NCBI RefSeq assembly: GCF_904846175.1
Contig: NZ_CAJGZM010000002.1
Span: 62,001-126,000, forward strand
Reading direction: 5' to 3'
Length of the DNA stretch: 64,000 bases
Source of the DNA: Psychrobacter immobilis
GTDB taxonomy: Bacteria; Pseudomonadota; Gammaproteobacteria; Pseudomonadales; Moraxellaceae
Part shown: positions 63,348-64,000 of the stretch, piece after piece
How the letters are laid out: each line of letters opens with the position of its first letter
Numbering within the stretch: the first letter of the stretch is position 1
Position numbers and translations under genes: made by a program
The notes under the pieces: generated by a model
Databases searched by the model: none
Told to the model about the DNA's origin: nothing
Seen by the model: only the letters and a program-made list of their open reading frames with translations

Positions 63348-64000
63348 TTAACGATGGCGAATCTCAAAGCTCTGATGAATTGGCTTTTTAACATCAAAAT
63401 CAAAACCAATGGTTTTTTGGGTGATATCAACAACGTCATAGCGCTCAGTCAACTGCTCATCGAGCTCAAAACGGGTAAAGTTGTTGGAGAAATACAAAAT
63501 ACCATCAGCGGTCAAGCGATTCATTGCACGATTAATAATGGCAGAGTGATCACGCTGGACATCAAAGGTACCTTGGAACTTTTTCGAGTTCGAAAAGGTT
63601 GGTGGATCGATAAAGATAATATCAAATTGCTCAGTATTGTCTTTAATCCACTCAAAAATATCAGCCGCGACGAATTGATATTTATTGCCACTGACATTTA
63701 AGCCATTTAAAGCAAAGTTCTGCTTGCCCCAATCGAGATAATTCTGTGATAAATCAACGCTGGTGACTTTTTTCGCGCCAGCCAAAGCCGCATGGACACT
63801 TGCCGTACAGGTATAAGCAAATAAGTTCAGTACGGATTTATTACGACTGTTGTCTTTGATACGGGCGCGCATATTACGGTGATCAATAAACAAACCAGTA
63901 TCGAGATAATCGGTAAAGTTGACATAGAAATACGCGCCATCTTCACGAGCGACATAGAACTTGCCACGCTTTTCCGTATTGCCTTGCTTGCTATATTGAT
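63348..64000 (-). CDS. rlmL: 23S rRNA methyltransferase RlmL/RlmKL, C-terminal part (cut)
   Basis: The 3' part of a bifunctional 23S rRNA methyltransferase. The visible part is the RlmK domain (m7G2069): REDGAYFYVNFTDYLDTGLFIDHR, SAM loop LNLFAYTCTASVHAALAGA, VTSVDLSQNYLDWGKQNF, and catalytic-type FIDPPTFSNS. The frame stays open from 63893 to the window edge, so the ATG at 63893 is internal and the start (with THUMP and RlmL m2G2445 domains) lies outside. Terminator follows at 63208. Confidence 0.93.
   Translation of the reverse strand, partial: QYSKQGNTEKRGKFYVAREDGAYFYVNFTDYLDTGLFIDHRNMRARIKDNSRNKSVLNLFAYTCTASVHAALAGAKKVTSVDLSQNYLDWGKQNFALNGLNVSGNKYQFVAADIFEWIKDNTEQFDIIFIDPPTFSNSKKFQGTFDVQRDHSAIINRAMNRLTADGILYFSNNFTRFELDEQLTERYDVVDITQKTIGFDFDVKKPIHQSFEIRHR

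Noticed and set aside
1-64000. CRISPR array, insertion sequences, integrase, prophage
   Set aside because: No regularly spaced repeats, transposase, integrase or phage structural gene was found in any frame.

Overview
The window looks like chromosome of a gammaproteobacterium of the Moraxellaceae, most likely Psychrobacter. This is inferred from the overall protein character (quinol-type NO reductase, GTG-started AcnB, Acinetobacter/Psychrobacter-like housekeeping genes, moderately AT-rich DNA) and not from a 16S gene. No rRNA operon, insertion sequence, prophage or CRISPR array was seen. One tRNA (Asn-GTT) is present. Both edges cut genes: a cytochrome P450 at the left and rlmL at the right.

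Region by region. 1-6.5 kb: P450 tail, a NarK-type nitrate/nitrite carrier, a DUF1971 cupin-like protein behind a Fur-box-like site, a CitE-like CoA-ester lyase, and quinol NO reductase (norZ) behind two related NsrR-like palindromes; together a nitrate/NO block. 6.6-11.3 kb: a CusRS-like two-component system divergent from a DUF411 lipoprotein and two DUF305 proteins, with an almost canonical CusR box between them; a copper module. 11.4-21.7 kb: ordinary genes (recJ, two TRIC-family paralogues, EmrE-type exporter, queE, dapD, lipase-like hydrolase, exported amidohydrolase). 22.1-28.1 kb: tRNA-Asn, then an SDR / FAD oxidoreductase / DUF1365 / cyclopropane-fatty-acid-synthase-like / DUF2177 operon, probably making a modified membrane lipid. 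28.2-43.9 kb: thioesterase, CDF transporter, DUF2059 protein, dps, uvrB, a HEPN-like orphan, a HisC-like aminotransferase, PhoD, lipA and acnB.

44.1-45.7 kb is an AT-rich two-gene insertion that matches the Kiwa anti-phage system (kwaA membrane protein, kwaB DUF4868-like protein), followed by a PACE-family exporter whose start is probably a TTG.

48.5-63.0 kb is a large Ter (tellurium/stress) island. One strand carries a six-gene putative biosynthetic operon: ATP-grasp, a TerD-like/trypsin-like protease fusion, two phosphoribosyltransferases (one with a TRSP domain, one with a PELOTA-like tail), a HAD phosphatase and a CitE-like C-C bond lyase. The structural genes terA, two TerD/TerE proteins, a third TerD-family protein, an AIM24-family protein and a DUF475/TerC-like membrane protein follow. 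Within this island yhhQ (queuosine-precursor transporter) is preceded by a compact element that fits a class I preQ1 riboswitch, with the promoter ending at its 5' edge and the ribosome-binding site in the predicted pseudoknot.

The strongest items for a second look are the Kiwa pair, the TerD-protease fusion inside the Ter biosynthetic operon, the preQ1 riboswitch, the CusR box with the DUF411/DUF305 module, and the NsrR-like sites at norZ. Each belongs to a recognisable family; I did not find a system that I can show to be wholly undescribed. All family assignments are from reading the translated sequences; no database search was run.
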